Assembly (NCBI GenBank): GCA_947479645.1
Contig: CANKAJ010000015.1
Span: 1-53,784 of the forward strand
From: Betaproteobacteria bacterium
GTDB lineage: Bacteria > Pseudomonadota > Gammaproteobacteria > Burkholderiales > SG8-39
Length of the DNA stretch: 53,784 nucleotides
Reading direction: 5' to 3'
Position numbers and translations under genes: made by a program. Shown here piece by piece: positions 46,332-53,784 of this stretch (positions are counted from its first letter, which is position 1; the number at the start of each line of letters is the position of its first letter). The notes beneath the pieces were generated by a model. The model was not told where the DNA came from. It saw only the letters and a list, made by a program, of their open reading frames with translations, and did no database searches.

Positions 46332-48135
46332 CCCCCGTTCGATTGCGGCATTGAGCCATGATGTAGTGGCATGTGCGGTGGCCTGGTGCGCTGCTTTCTG
46401 GCTGCGATTCAATCTCGACATTCCATCACTGTACGTGGCCACCATGATGTCGAACCTGCTGCCAATTGTGTTGGTGCAGGCGATATTTTTCCTTGTATTT
46501 GGCCTCTACCGGGGGATCTGGCGCTATGCCAGCATGCCGGATCTGCGGCGCATCGTGTTTGCGGCCATCGGTGGCGCCCTGGTACTGTCATTTGCGCTGC
46601 TGATATTTGGCATCCCCAATGTCCCGCGCTCAGTCGTGGTGCTTTATCCCTTATTGCTTGTGATGATCATGGGGGGCAGTCGGCTGGCCTATCGTGCCTG
46701 GAAAGAACATACGCTGAGAATGACATTTGCTGAGGCCAAACCGGTGCTCGTATTGGGCGCAGGCGATGCTGCAGCCGATCTGATCAAGAATCTCGCACGC
46801 AGTCGCGAATGGCGCGTGGTCGGACTGCTCGATGACAATGCCGCCAAGCTGGGCCGTCAGATTAATGGGGTCACGGTGTTCGGCAAACTTGATCAACTCG
46901 CCGAGCAAGCCAAGCGGCTGCAAGTCGGACAGGCCATCATTGCCATGCCCGGTGTCAATCATTCAGCGCGACGTCTCGCCCTGAAATTGTGCTCGGAAGC
47001 CGGCATCAAGGCCATGACCGTTCCGTCATTCGACGATATTGTCAGCGGTAAAGTCACGATATCGCAGATTCGCAATATTGAACTGGACGATCTGCTCGGC
47101 CGCGACCCGGTCAAGCTGGATGGGTCAGGGCTCACCGGATGGCTATCAGGCCAGACCATCGCTATCACCGGTGCTGGCGGTTCGATCGGCTCCGAACTGG
47201 TTCGGCAGATCGAACGTTTCAATCCGGCTCGACTGGTGTTGATTGAGGCCAATGAATTTGCTTTGTACCGCGTGGTCGAAGACCTGTCAGCTCGATCTCC
47301 GGGCACCGAGGTGGTGGCAGTAATTGCCGATGTAAAGAATGCGCCAAGACTGGAACAGGTATTTACCCGCTATCGACCTTCGGTGCTTTTTCACGCCGCC
47401 GCGTATAAACATGTCCCACTCATGGAAACACTGAATACCTGGGAAGCGGTTCAGAACAATATTTCCGGCACCTTGCGGACTGCGCAGGTCGCCATCCAGG
47501 CTGGCGTTTCAAAGTTCGTGTTGATTTCAACCGATAAGGCCGTAAATCCGACCAATGTCATGGGTGCAACCAAACGTGTGGCAGAGCTGATCTGCCGCAG
47601 CCTGCCCCCATCATCAACTCGCTTCATTACCGTTCGCTTTGGCAATGTGCTTGGATCAACCGGCAGCGTCATACCCAAATTTCATGAGCAAATTTCCAAA
47701 GGTGGGCCGGTCACCGTGACGCATCCGGAAATATTGCGCTACTTCATGTCCATTCCTGAAGCAGCACAGCTCGTACTGCAAGCGGGACTGATGGGTACCG
47801 GAGGCGAAATTTTCGTGCTGGACATGGGCGAGCCTGTCAAGATCGCCGATCTTGCCCGTGACATGATCAGGCTTTCAGGGTTCACGGAGAAGGAAATACG
47901 CATTGAGTTCACTGGATTGCGCCCGGGTGAAAAGCTCTACGAGGAATTGCTTGCAGATGGTGAACTTACCCTGCCCACGCCTCATCCAAAGCTGCGCATC
48001 GCCAAGGCCTCAGACCAGTTGACCACGCAGGCTTTCGACCAATTGCTCAACTGGCTGGAAAGTCCCCTGCCAACCGATGACGCTGCCGTACGCGAACAAC
48101 TTGGCAGGTTTGTTCCGGAGTACCAGCCGGCGTGA
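46318..48135 (+). CDS. Membrane-bound UDP-HexNAc 4,6-dehydratase, WbpM/CapD-like
   Basis: The 605-residue protein has four N-terminal membrane spans and a first Rossmann-like domain (GAGDAAADLIKNLARS). A C-terminal SDR domain follows with GAGGSIGSELVRQI near 285. The catalytic tyrosine is replaced as in WbpM/PglF: STDKAVNPTNVMGATK gives Met415 and Lys419. These enzymes convert UDP-GlcNAc to the 4-keto-6-deoxy sugar feeding QuiNAc, FucNAc or bacillosamine routes. It overlaps the WbpL-like gene by 14 bases and ends the plus-strand cluster, facing a minus-strand methyltransferase 18 bases away. Confidence 0.94.
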   Translation: MFPRDPRSIAALSHDVVACAVAWCAAFWLRFNLDIPSLYVATMMSNLLPIVLVQAIFFLVFGLYRGIWRYASMPDLRRIVFAAIGGALVLSFALLIFGIPNVPRSVVVLYPLLLVMIMGGSRLAYRAWKEHTLRMTFAEAKPVLVLGAGDAAADLIKNLARSREWRVVGLLDDNAAKLGRQINGVTVFGKLDQLAEQAKRLQVGQAIIAMPGVNHSARRLALKLCSEAGIKAMTVPSFDDIVSGKVTISQIRNIELDDLLGRDPVKLDGSGLTGWLSGQTIAITGAGGSIGSELVRQIERFNPARLVLIEANEFALYRVVEDLSARSPGTEVVAVIADVKNAPRLEQVFTRYRPSVLFHAAAYKHVPLMETLNTWEAVQNNISGTLRTAQVAIQAGVSKFVLISTDKAVNPTNVMGATKRVAELICRSLPPSSTRFITVRFGNVLGSTGSVIPKFHEQISKGGPVTVTHPEILRYFMSIPEAAQLVLQAGLMGTGGEIFVLDMGEPVKIADLARDMIRLSGFTEKEIRIEFTGLRPGEKLYEELLADGELTLPTPHPKLRIAKASDQLTTQAFDQLLNWLESPLPTDDAAVREQLGRFVPEYQPA

Positions 48136-48153
48136 ACATTGCTTATGTGAAAC

Positions 48154-48885
48154 CTAGTCTTTGATGGCAGTTACGTGATAGCCAACGGTAAAACGCCGCT
48201 CCCTATCGAATCGGTCCAGAAAATGGCAGAGCAGCGGAATGACTAGCGCCAGCAATGGGACACAAAGAAGCCAAAGTGGAATCCACAGCAACTCCATAAG
48301 CAGCGGCATGCCTAGCTTGAAAGGACTCGTAGTGCGCACGAATCGAATCGACTCCTGTCCGTAAAACTTGAAGGAACCGGCGTTCGCCTCCACTTTAATT
48401 TGGGAAAACCCCGCTGCACCAAGAAAGTCTTGATACCAGTACGGCGTATAGCCGCCGTAATAATGATATGGCTCCTGGTGAATCCCCGAACCCAGGGGAG
48501 CAGTCAGTATCAAGCGTCCACCAGGTTTGAGGATGCGTGCCATTTCCTGCACGACCTTGTTCGGCTCGCGGACATGCTCAAGCACTTCGGTGCACAAAAT
48601 GGCATCGAACGCACCATCTGCAACCGGCACGCTGGTAATGTCGCAGCGGTAGTCTATCCGGCCGTAGCCGCCGTGAAGCAACTGATCGGGACTTAATCCG
48701 GCAAAGTCCTGGGTTTCGTAGCGGCAATGCGCAAACAGCGAACGGTATGGGCACGATCCGGCACCCATGTCGAGCACCCGCGTGCCGGCAGGAAGCTTCA
48801 CCGCCTGATGGGCCACCCATTGGTCACGACTGACTTGGTTAAATGCAAAGAGCGGGCTGGTTTTGAGCCAGGATTTCAATACCAC
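48154..48885 (-). CDS. Class I SAM-dependent methyltransferase
   Basis: The 243-residue product has a Methyltransf_11-type SAM domain: VLDMGAGSCPYRSLF, the acidic DITSVPVADGAFDAILCTEV and ILKPGGRLILTAPLG. A hydrophobic stretch near the C-terminus (LLMELLWIPLWLLCVPLLAL) may sit at the membrane. The start is uncertain: the GTG at 48885 is used, but the frame stays open upstream to a stop near 48953 without an ATG. Located in the polysaccharide cluster, it may methylate a sugar; the acceptor is unknown. Confidence 0.8.
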   Translation of the reverse strand: MVLKSWLKTSPLFAFNQVSRDQWVAHQAVKLPAGTRVLDMGAGSCPYRSLFAHCRYETQDFAGLSPDQLLHGGYGRIDYRCDITSVPVADGAFDAILCTEVLEHVREPNKVVQEMARILKPGGRLILTAPLGSGIHQEPYHYYGGYTPYWYQDFLGAAGFSQIKVEANAGSFKFYGQESIRFVRTTSPFKLGMPLLMELLWIPLWLLCVPLLALVIPLLCHFLDRFDRERRFTVGYHVTAIKD

Positions 48886-49059
48886 CGGGCAATCCCTAGG
48901 ACCAAAATTCTTGCAGGTGCTCGAAGCAATCGAAAATGCCGGTCGCTAACCCCTTTTCTCAATCTGCCTTGAGCATAATCCATTCTAAAAGCCTCAACTC
49001 AAATGGGATAATCATACAAATGATACTAATGACAGAACGTACCATGCCTCACTTTTATC

Positions 49060-50499
49060 CTATTTTTTGGTTAGCGCCAACCATGGCCGGGCCATCACAT
49101 ACTGTGCGCCCAGCATGTACAGCGTGCCAATGGAGAGGACACACAAAGATGTCACCAGCGATGTGTCTGTCATCGTCTGCAGGAACTGCCCCAAGACTAT
49201 CATGGGAAGCCCGAGAAGAGCGGCGCCGAGAATACGGCTGAGAGGCCAGCGGATCGGCAGCGCTCTTCGACTGATTGGAATCACGACCAGGATAACGATG
49301 AGGTAGGCGAAGAACATGCCGACTGCAGTTCCCAGCAAGGGATCGATCGACCCGAAGCAATATACAAGCACGGGAGTGAGTATCGCACCGACCAGCACTG
49401 GTAGCATATTGATCCGCATGTCCAGTTTAGCCACCCCCATGATGGAGAGCGATGATGCAAAGGCTCTTAACATCTCTGTTAATGCCGGTAAAAACAGAAA
49501 CGGAATAATCTCATGGTACTGATCTGCCAGTAGTATCTTCGCAAGCATCGGCCCCATACCTACCAGGAACGCACCAAATAACGCAATCGCCGGCAAATAA
49601 GCGCTTGCATATTCATTCCAGGTTCTCGCCAGCCCATCCTGGCTCTGGTCTTTAAGGGCTCGGTACATCATGGGACTGTAAATCTCATTGAAAAGTGTTT
49701 CGAAGCTTTGCATTGTCCCAGAGCAAACCGTGTAGCCAGCGACGAACAAACCGACAACGGCCGGGCCACCTACTTCGCCAAGAACAAATCGGTAGCTTTG
49801 AGTCTGGGTCCACCACAGTATGGAAATCAGTACTTGCGGCCACGCAAATGCGAATACGGCTTGGGCTGTCAAGGGCAAATAGGCTCCACTTCGCCGGCTG
49901 GTTTTAACTGTGAGCTTCAATACAATGAGGTAGGCTGACGAGGCGGCGATGTATCCCGAAAACAACCCTAACAGCCACGCCTCGGGTCCTGGAAAGGAGA
50001 CATAAAATCCTATCGCAAGAGCCAAACCGACCCAAAGGGAGAGATTGCAGAAGCCAACATAGGCAACCCGATGTCCGAGCAAATTCAGAGCGCTCACCGA
50101 TGAGAGATACAAGGAATTGCCCAAAACATACAGCGTCGTAAGTATGCCTATGCTGAGTGCAGGAAGACCCTCCACGATTGCTGCGTATGAGCGTGCGAGA
50201 TAAACCAACAGACCGCACGCAATCGCGGTAATGACAACAAATTTAATAAAACGGAGCAGATTGCTCCTGGCCACTCCCGCGTCCACCCAGCCCAAAAGGC
50301 CGCGACCAATATAAGTATTGACCGGGGCCACCATCATCGAGCAAAGCAGGAAAACAATACTCGTTGTCTGCGCCACGTAGCCAAGCGTCTCAGGAGGCAT
50401 TAAACCGGTCGCGACCCGAAGCGTGACGATCCCGCCAATCATCTGCAGACCCCGGCCGGCCCCAAGAAGGAGAACGTCGCCAATCGCAAATGCAGTCAC
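49060..50499 (-). CDS. Polysaccharide flippase (Wzx/MATE-like)
   Basis: The 479-residue, strongly hydrophobic protein has about 12 predicted membrane spans and few charged residues, typical of Wzx-type O-unit translocases (polysaccharide biosynthesis / MOP superfamily). It starts at a GTG (VTAFAIGDVLLLGAGRG). Its presence implies a Wzx/Wzy-type export route rather than an ABC exporter, although no Wzy polymerase or Wzz regulator is visible in the window. A gap of 174 AT-rich bases separates it from the methyltransferase downstream; no gene was recognised there. Confidence 0.85.
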   Translation of the reverse strand: MTAFAIGDVLLLGAGRGLQMIGGIVTLRVATGLMPPETLGYVAQTTSIVFLLCSMMVAPVNTYIGRGLLGWVDAGVARSNLLRFIKFVVITAIACGLLVYLARSYAAIVEGLPALSIGILTTLYVLGNSLYLSSVSALNLLGHRVAYVGFCNLSLWVGLALAIGFYVSFPGPEAWLLGLFSGYIAASSAYLIVLKLTVKTSRRSGAYLPLTAQAVFAFAWPQVLISILWWTQTQSYRFVLGEVGGPAVVGLFVAGYTVCSGTMQSFETLFNEIYSPMMYRALKDQSQDGLARTWNEYASAYLPAIALFGAFLVGMGPMLAKILLADQYHEIIPFLFLPALTEMLRAFASSLSIMGVAKLDMRINMLPVLVGAILTPVLVYCFGSIDPLLGTAVGMFFAYLIVILVVIPISRRALPIRWPLSRILGAALLGLPMIVLGQFLQTMTDTSLVTSLCVLSIGTLYMLGAQYVMARPWLALTKK

Positions 50500-50591
50500 G
50501 CGCTAAATCTCATTTTTAATACCGGCACATTGAAGAAAACCATTCTCGGGTGTTAACGTGCAGAAATTGATTGAGCCAGTGACCCGCTATG

Positions 50592-51545
50592 TCAGGCTCT
50601 ACTGCAAACCTCACGAATCTTTTTAGCAACCTTCTGCGCAAGCGTAAATGCGTCGATCCGAAGCACTCGGGACCGCAGCAACTGATGCCGCCACATTTTC
50701 TTCTTCCAGGACCAAAGTTCTCCCGATGATATTTCATGCATGACTTCCGAGCGCCCGTTCCTGAATTGGTACGCGGCAGTTCCACCCAGCACAGCTCTAC
50801 GGTATTGCTTTACCAATCGGAGGTACACGGCCTTTGCATTCTTCTCGATTGATTTGAAGCGCTCTCCACGCTGACCGTCATGAAGACGGCCGAAATTCGC
50901 GACTGCCGGAATGAAATAGGGACAGTATCCCTGAACCATGAAGTGATACATGAAACCCAGGTGGCAATGGACCTGGAAGTGACTTTCCGAGCGCTCGTCA
51001 GGAAAATACCGCTTTATGATGTCGGCACGCACACAATAATTGCCTTCCGGCAGAAAGAACCCATTCGCCAACCAGAGCGCCAGAAACTCCTGCTTCTGCG
51101 GTGACGGATCATTGAAGAATTCCTGGTACGCCACATTCAGTAGATCGCCCTCTTCCGACATGTATTGGGGCAGGCCCCATACCAAAGAGGTTTCCATGTC
51201 CTTATCCAGCACCTCGGCGCATTTGCGAAACCAATGCTGATCCAGAAACCCGTCGGAAACGCAGCATTGAATGACATAGTCGCCGCGGACCATGGCAAGC
51301 GCCTTTTGATAGGCTGACACAACGCCGCTATCGGGCTCCGACACCCAGTGAATGTGGGGATACTGCCGCAGAATTTCGACTGTTTCATCGGTGGACCCGC
51401 CATCCATGACAATATGCTCGAAATTCCGGTAAGACTGACTGGCAATGGAATCGATTGTCGCCTTCAGGAACCGCCCATGGTTGAGTGATGGCGTTATGAC
51501 ACTTATTCTGGGCTGGGCAATTTCGCAAAGATCAGCGTGCATCAT
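50592..51545 (-). CDS. Family 2 glycosyltransferase
   Basis: The 317-residue GT-A enzyme has SVITPSLNHGRFLKATIDSI, the nucleotide-binding DGGSTDETVEIL and the segment WVSEPDSGVVSAYQKAL typical of WcaA-like transferases in O-antigen and capsule clusters. The usual DXD motif position reads CCVSDGFL, so only one aspartate is retained there. It lies between the flippase (92 bases downstream) and the GHMP kinase (45 bases upstream) on the minus strand. Donor and acceptor sugars are unknown. Confidence 0.9.
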   Translation of the reverse strand: MMHADLCEIAQPRISVITPSLNHGRFLKATIDSIASQSYRNFEHIVMDGGSTDETVEILRQYPHIHWVSEPDSGVVSAYQKALAMVRGDYVIQCCVSDGFLDQHWFRKCAEVLDKDMETSLVWGLPQYMSEEGDLLNVAYQEFFNDPSPQKQEFLALWLANGFFLPEGNYCVRADIIKRYFPDERSESHFQVHCHLGFMYHFMVQGYCPYFIPAVANFGRLHDGQRGERFKSIEKNAKAVYLRLVKQYRRAVLGGTAAYQFRNGRSEVMHEISSGELWSWKKKMWRHQLLRSRVLRIDAFTLAQKVAKKIREVCSRA

Positions 51546-51590
51546 GTTGACCGACCATGGTCGAGTGTTCCCATTTTTCGATGAGCCACA

Positions 51591-52589
51591 CTAGGACAAG
51601 CCATTGGGTTGATAGAGGACAACCCGGCTGCCCGAATTTTCAAACCTGAAAGGCACGTGGATCAGGCGCTTTAAGCGCTCCCGTACATTCGCTTGCAGGC
51701 GGGGCTCGACAAATAGCAGGAGGAAGCCGCCACCGCCGGCGCCCAGAATCTTGCCCCCGGTGGCTCCGGCGCTCCTGGCCTCCTCGTATATCGCGTCGAT
51801 TTCAGGTGTCGATACCTTGTTGGACAGGCCGCGCTTCAAAAGCCAGCTTTGATGGAGCAACCGGCCAAACTCGACAATTGGGCTGTTTGCATTCTGAAGC
51901 AGTTGAATCGCCTCATCGACCATCGCGCCCATGCGCTTCAGGTCGACTTGATGATCCTTCATGCCTTCAATCTGCAGCTTGGCGATTTCCGACGCGTTCC
52001 TGGAGAACCCCGTAAAACAAAGCATCAAATGGTCCTGAAGTTCCTGCAGACGCTCCGGTGGCAAAAGAATCGGGGATACCAAAAACGTATTGTCACGCCT
52101 GAATTCAATGCGATTGAAGCCGCCAAATGCAGCTGAAATCTGGTCCTGCGAACCGACGTTCTCCTTGATTATGTCTTGTTCAACGTGAATCGCATTTTTT
52201 GCAAGATCTTCCTTTGTCACATATTTGCCGTCCAGGGCTGACAGGGCATGAATGAGTCCAACCGTGAAAGATGAACTGGAACCAAGGCCCGAACGGGCAG
52301 GCAAGTCACCATCATGATGGATTTCGAGCCCTTTTTCACAACCAGCCCACCCGAGTACCGCACGGACAGCAGGATGCTTTATTTCTTCAACCACGCGCAC
52401 ATTCTCGATTTGAGAATAGACGATGCGATGCTTATGCTGAAAAAATGGCGGGAGATATCGACAGGAGATATGACAGTATTTGTCTATTGTCGCCGCGAGC
52501 ACCTCCCCGCCATGCTCCCGGTACCATCCCGGATAATCCGTGCCTCCTCCGAAAAATGAGATGCGGAACGGTGTGCTGGTAATAATCAT
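51591..52589 (-). CDS. GHMP sugar kinase, heptose-7-phosphate kinase (HddA)-like
   Basis: The 332-residue product carries the GHMP-kinase motifs: the N-terminal TPFRISFFGGGTDYPGWY, the ATP loop PARSGLGSSSS (97-107) and the C-terminal GGKILGAGGGGFLLLF. This pattern fits D-glycero-alpha-D-manno-heptose 7-phosphate 1-kinase (HddA) and related fucokinase-like enzymes in surface-sugar loci. The partner genes gmhA and hddC are not visible, though they could lie beyond the right edge. It is divergent from the TPP-enzyme genes with 114 bases between. Confidence 0.88.
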   Translation of the reverse strand: MIITSTPFRISFFGGGTDYPGWYREHGGEVLAATIDKYCHISCRYLPPFFQHKHRIVYSQIENVRVVEEIKHPAVRAVLGWAGCEKGLEIHHDGDLPARSGLGSSSSFTVGLIHALSALDGKYVTKEDLAKNAIHVEQDIIKENVGSQDQISAAFGGFNRIEFRRDNTFLVSPILLPPERLQELQDHLMLCFTGFSRNASEIAKLQIEGMKDHQVDLKRMGAMVDEAIQLLQNANSPIVEFGRLLHQSWLLKRGLSNKVSTPEIDAIYEEARSAGATGGKILGAGGGGFLLLFVEPRLQANVRERLKRLIHVPFRFENSGSRVVLYQPNGLS

Positions 52590-52703
52590 ATTGTTCGTTG
52601 CCTCAATACAAGATCATTTGATGGCGCATTCGTGAGTTTGATACCAATTTGCTATTATCCGACATCCCTTTAATTTCCACCGCAGAAAAGCAACCGTGAC
52701 ATT

Positions 52704-53303
52704 ATGACCAAAGAAGAACTGATTGCTTTCGAGGACGAAATTGCAACGCTTTTCAATTCGGGAAAGATTCGCGCGCCGGTGCATCTATATTCCGGAAACG
52801 AAGATCAGATAATTGATATTTTTCGGAAGATTCGCTCGCAGGACTGGGTATTCAGTTCGTGGCGTTCTCACTACCAATGCCTGCTGAAAGGGGTGCCGGG
52901 AAATCTCGTACGGGATGAGATTTTGGCCGGCAGGTCCATTTCACTTTGCTTTCCAGAATACCGGATTTATTCGTCGGCTATTGTCGGTGGCGTTCTTCCC
53001 ATCGCTGTTGGCGCCGCAATGGCCATTCAGCGCAACGGAGAAGCTGCTAGGGTGTATTGTTTTATGGGAGAAATGACCGCGGAAACGGGAATTGCCCATG
53101 AATCGATCAAGTACAGCCGCAATCATCGCCTGCCGATACATTTTATTGTCGAGGACAATGAAAAATCCGTGTGCACGGATACCCGGGAGGCATGGCGGCA
53201 ACCGCGATTGAGCTTTGAGGATCGTGAAGACGAATACGTCAGCTACTACCGCTACCAAACTAAATACCCTCATGCCGGCGCCGGCGTGCGGGTTCAGTTC
53301 TAG
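52704..53303 (+). CDS. Short TPP-dependent E1-alpha/transketolase-N-like subunit
   Basis: The 199-residue product matches the TPP-binding half of 2-oxoacid dehydrogenase E1 alpha. It has DWVFSSWRSHYQCLLKGVPG (Arg54, His56), SSAIVGGVLPIAVGAAMAIQ and a cofactor motif region from MGEMTAETG (from 121) to VEDNEKSV (149-156). The canonical GDG...NN is replaced by GEM...DN. It is far shorter than normal E1 alpha (about 320-370) and stops after the core fold. The next gene encodes the beta-like half, so together they would make one split enzyme. The substrate is unknown; location in a polysaccharide cluster suggests a sugar carbon-transfer or decarboxylating step. Confidence 0.82.
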   Translation: MTKEELIAFEDEIATLFNSGKIRAPVHLYSGNEDQIIDIFRKIRSQDWVFSSWRSHYQCLLKGVPGNLVRDEILAGRSISLCFPEYRIYSSAIVGGVLPIAVGAAMAIQRNGEAARVYCFMGEMTAETGIAHESIKYSRNHRLPIHFIVEDNEKSVCTDTREAWRQPRLSFEDREDEYVSYYRYQTKYPHAGAGVRVQF

Positions 53304-53312
53304 GTCATCACA

Positions 53313-53784
53313 ATGAAATATTTCGATGAACTCAAGCGTTCCATGGATTTTCTGGCCCGCGATCCGCGCACGGTCTTCATCGGGCAGGCCGTCGCCGTGG
53401 CGGGTACGGCGATGACCAACACCCTGAAGGATGTCCCGACCGGACGTCTGATTGAACTTCCGGTTGCCGAGGAAATGCAGATGGGCATGACTCTGGGCAT
53501 GGCATTGACCGGGCAGGTGCCTGTGAGCATTTTCCCGCGATGGAATTTCCTGCTATGCGCAATGAGTCAGTTAGTCAATCACCTGGATAAGGTTCAGGTG
53601 ATGTCCAATGGCGGCTACAAGACAAAGGCAATCATCCGTACTGGTATCGGTTCGCAGCGGCCGTTGCACCCACAGAGTCAGCACGTGGGTGATTTCACCG
53701 ACGCGATACGATCAATGTGCACCACAATCGAGGTCATCCGGCTTGAAGAGCCTGAAGACATATTCCCCGCATATGAAAAGGCGC
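53313..53784 (+). CDS. TPP-dependent E1-beta/transketolase-C-like subunit (cut by window edge)
   Basis: The frame opens at ATG 53313, 9 bases after the alpha-like gene, and runs off the right edge with about 157 codons read. It begins MKYFDELKRSMDFLARDP and shows the E1-beta pyrimidine-domain features: VFIGQAV, the cofactor-contacting glutamate region ELPVAEEMQMGMTLGMAL, and the later IIRTGIGSQRPLHPQSQHVG. It has no catalytic features of its own and would complete the active site with the upstream alpha-like subunit. No lipoyl-acyltransferase gene is visible in the part shown, so it is unlikely to be an ordinary oxoacid dehydrogenase. Confidence 0.8.
   Translation, partial: MKYFDELKRSMDFLARDPRTVFIGQAVAVAGTAMTNTLKDVPTGRLIELPVAEEMQMGMTLGMALTGQVPVSIFPRWNFLLCAMSQLVNHLDKVQVMSNGGYKTKAIIRTGIGSQRPLHPQSQHVGDFTDAIRSMCTTIEVIRLEEPEDIFPAYEKA

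Overview
The window looks like a chromosomal segment from a betaproteobacterium, probably Rhodocyclales or Nitrosomonadales. The evidence is a pyruvate dehydrogenase operon whose E3 carries its own lipoyl domain, a glnA / DUF4124 / ntrB / ntrC block, an intracellular polyhydroxybutyrate depolymerase, and the order pcm-like / rhodanese / tolC next to waaA-waaC. This placement is inferred from gene content and order, not from a search. Coding is dense, with no rRNA, tRNA or CRISPR array seen. The only mobile-element trace is the first codons of a probable IS630-type transposase at the left edge.

Left part (1-19.3 kb) is core metabolism. On the minus strand lie phoU, rpiA and the aceE-aceF-lpdA operon, which has a good sigma70-type promoter upstream of aceE. 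On the plus strand follow folD, the oligopeptidase prlC, a secreted tandem-glutaredoxin protein and xthA. The minus strand then carries aceB (malate synthase) and the nitrogen-control block glnA, DUF4124 gene, ntrB (glnL), ntrC (glnG). glnA has a sigma54 -24/-12 element and an upstream NtrC-type palindrome, so the regulators encoded here probably control it.

Middle part (19.6-33 kb) holds a nitrogen-scavenging module on the plus strand. It comprises a soluble PAS histidine kinase, a NarL-type regulator, an ABC importer of the nitrate/cyanate type (TAT-exported binding protein, permease, ATPase) and cyanase. A sigma54-type promoter sits directly before the kinase gene. A gamma-glutamyltransferase/oxamate-hydrolase-like gene follows. 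Then come uppP, phaZ, a glutathione S-transferase gene with its own near-perfect sigma54 promoter, and thiC behind a TPP riboswitch.

Right part (33-53.8 kb) is envelope biogenesis. First are a PIMT-like methyltransferase, a rhodanese, tolC, waaA and waaC. A long plus-strand polysaccharide cluster follows: a core-type glycosyltransferase, rfbBACD (dTDP-L-rhamnose), gmd-fcl (GDP-L-fucose), and a WbpV/WbpL/WbpM-like trio that would make and transfer a 2-acetamido-2,6-dideoxyhexose such as QuiNAc to undecaprenyl phosphate. A minus-strand arm carries a methyltransferase, a Wzx-like flippase, a glycosyltransferase and a GHMP sugar kinase. The window ends inside a plus-strand pair encoding a very short split TPP-dependent (E1 alpha/E1 beta or transketolase-like) enzyme with an atypical cofactor motif. 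That pair is the most unusual item in the window.
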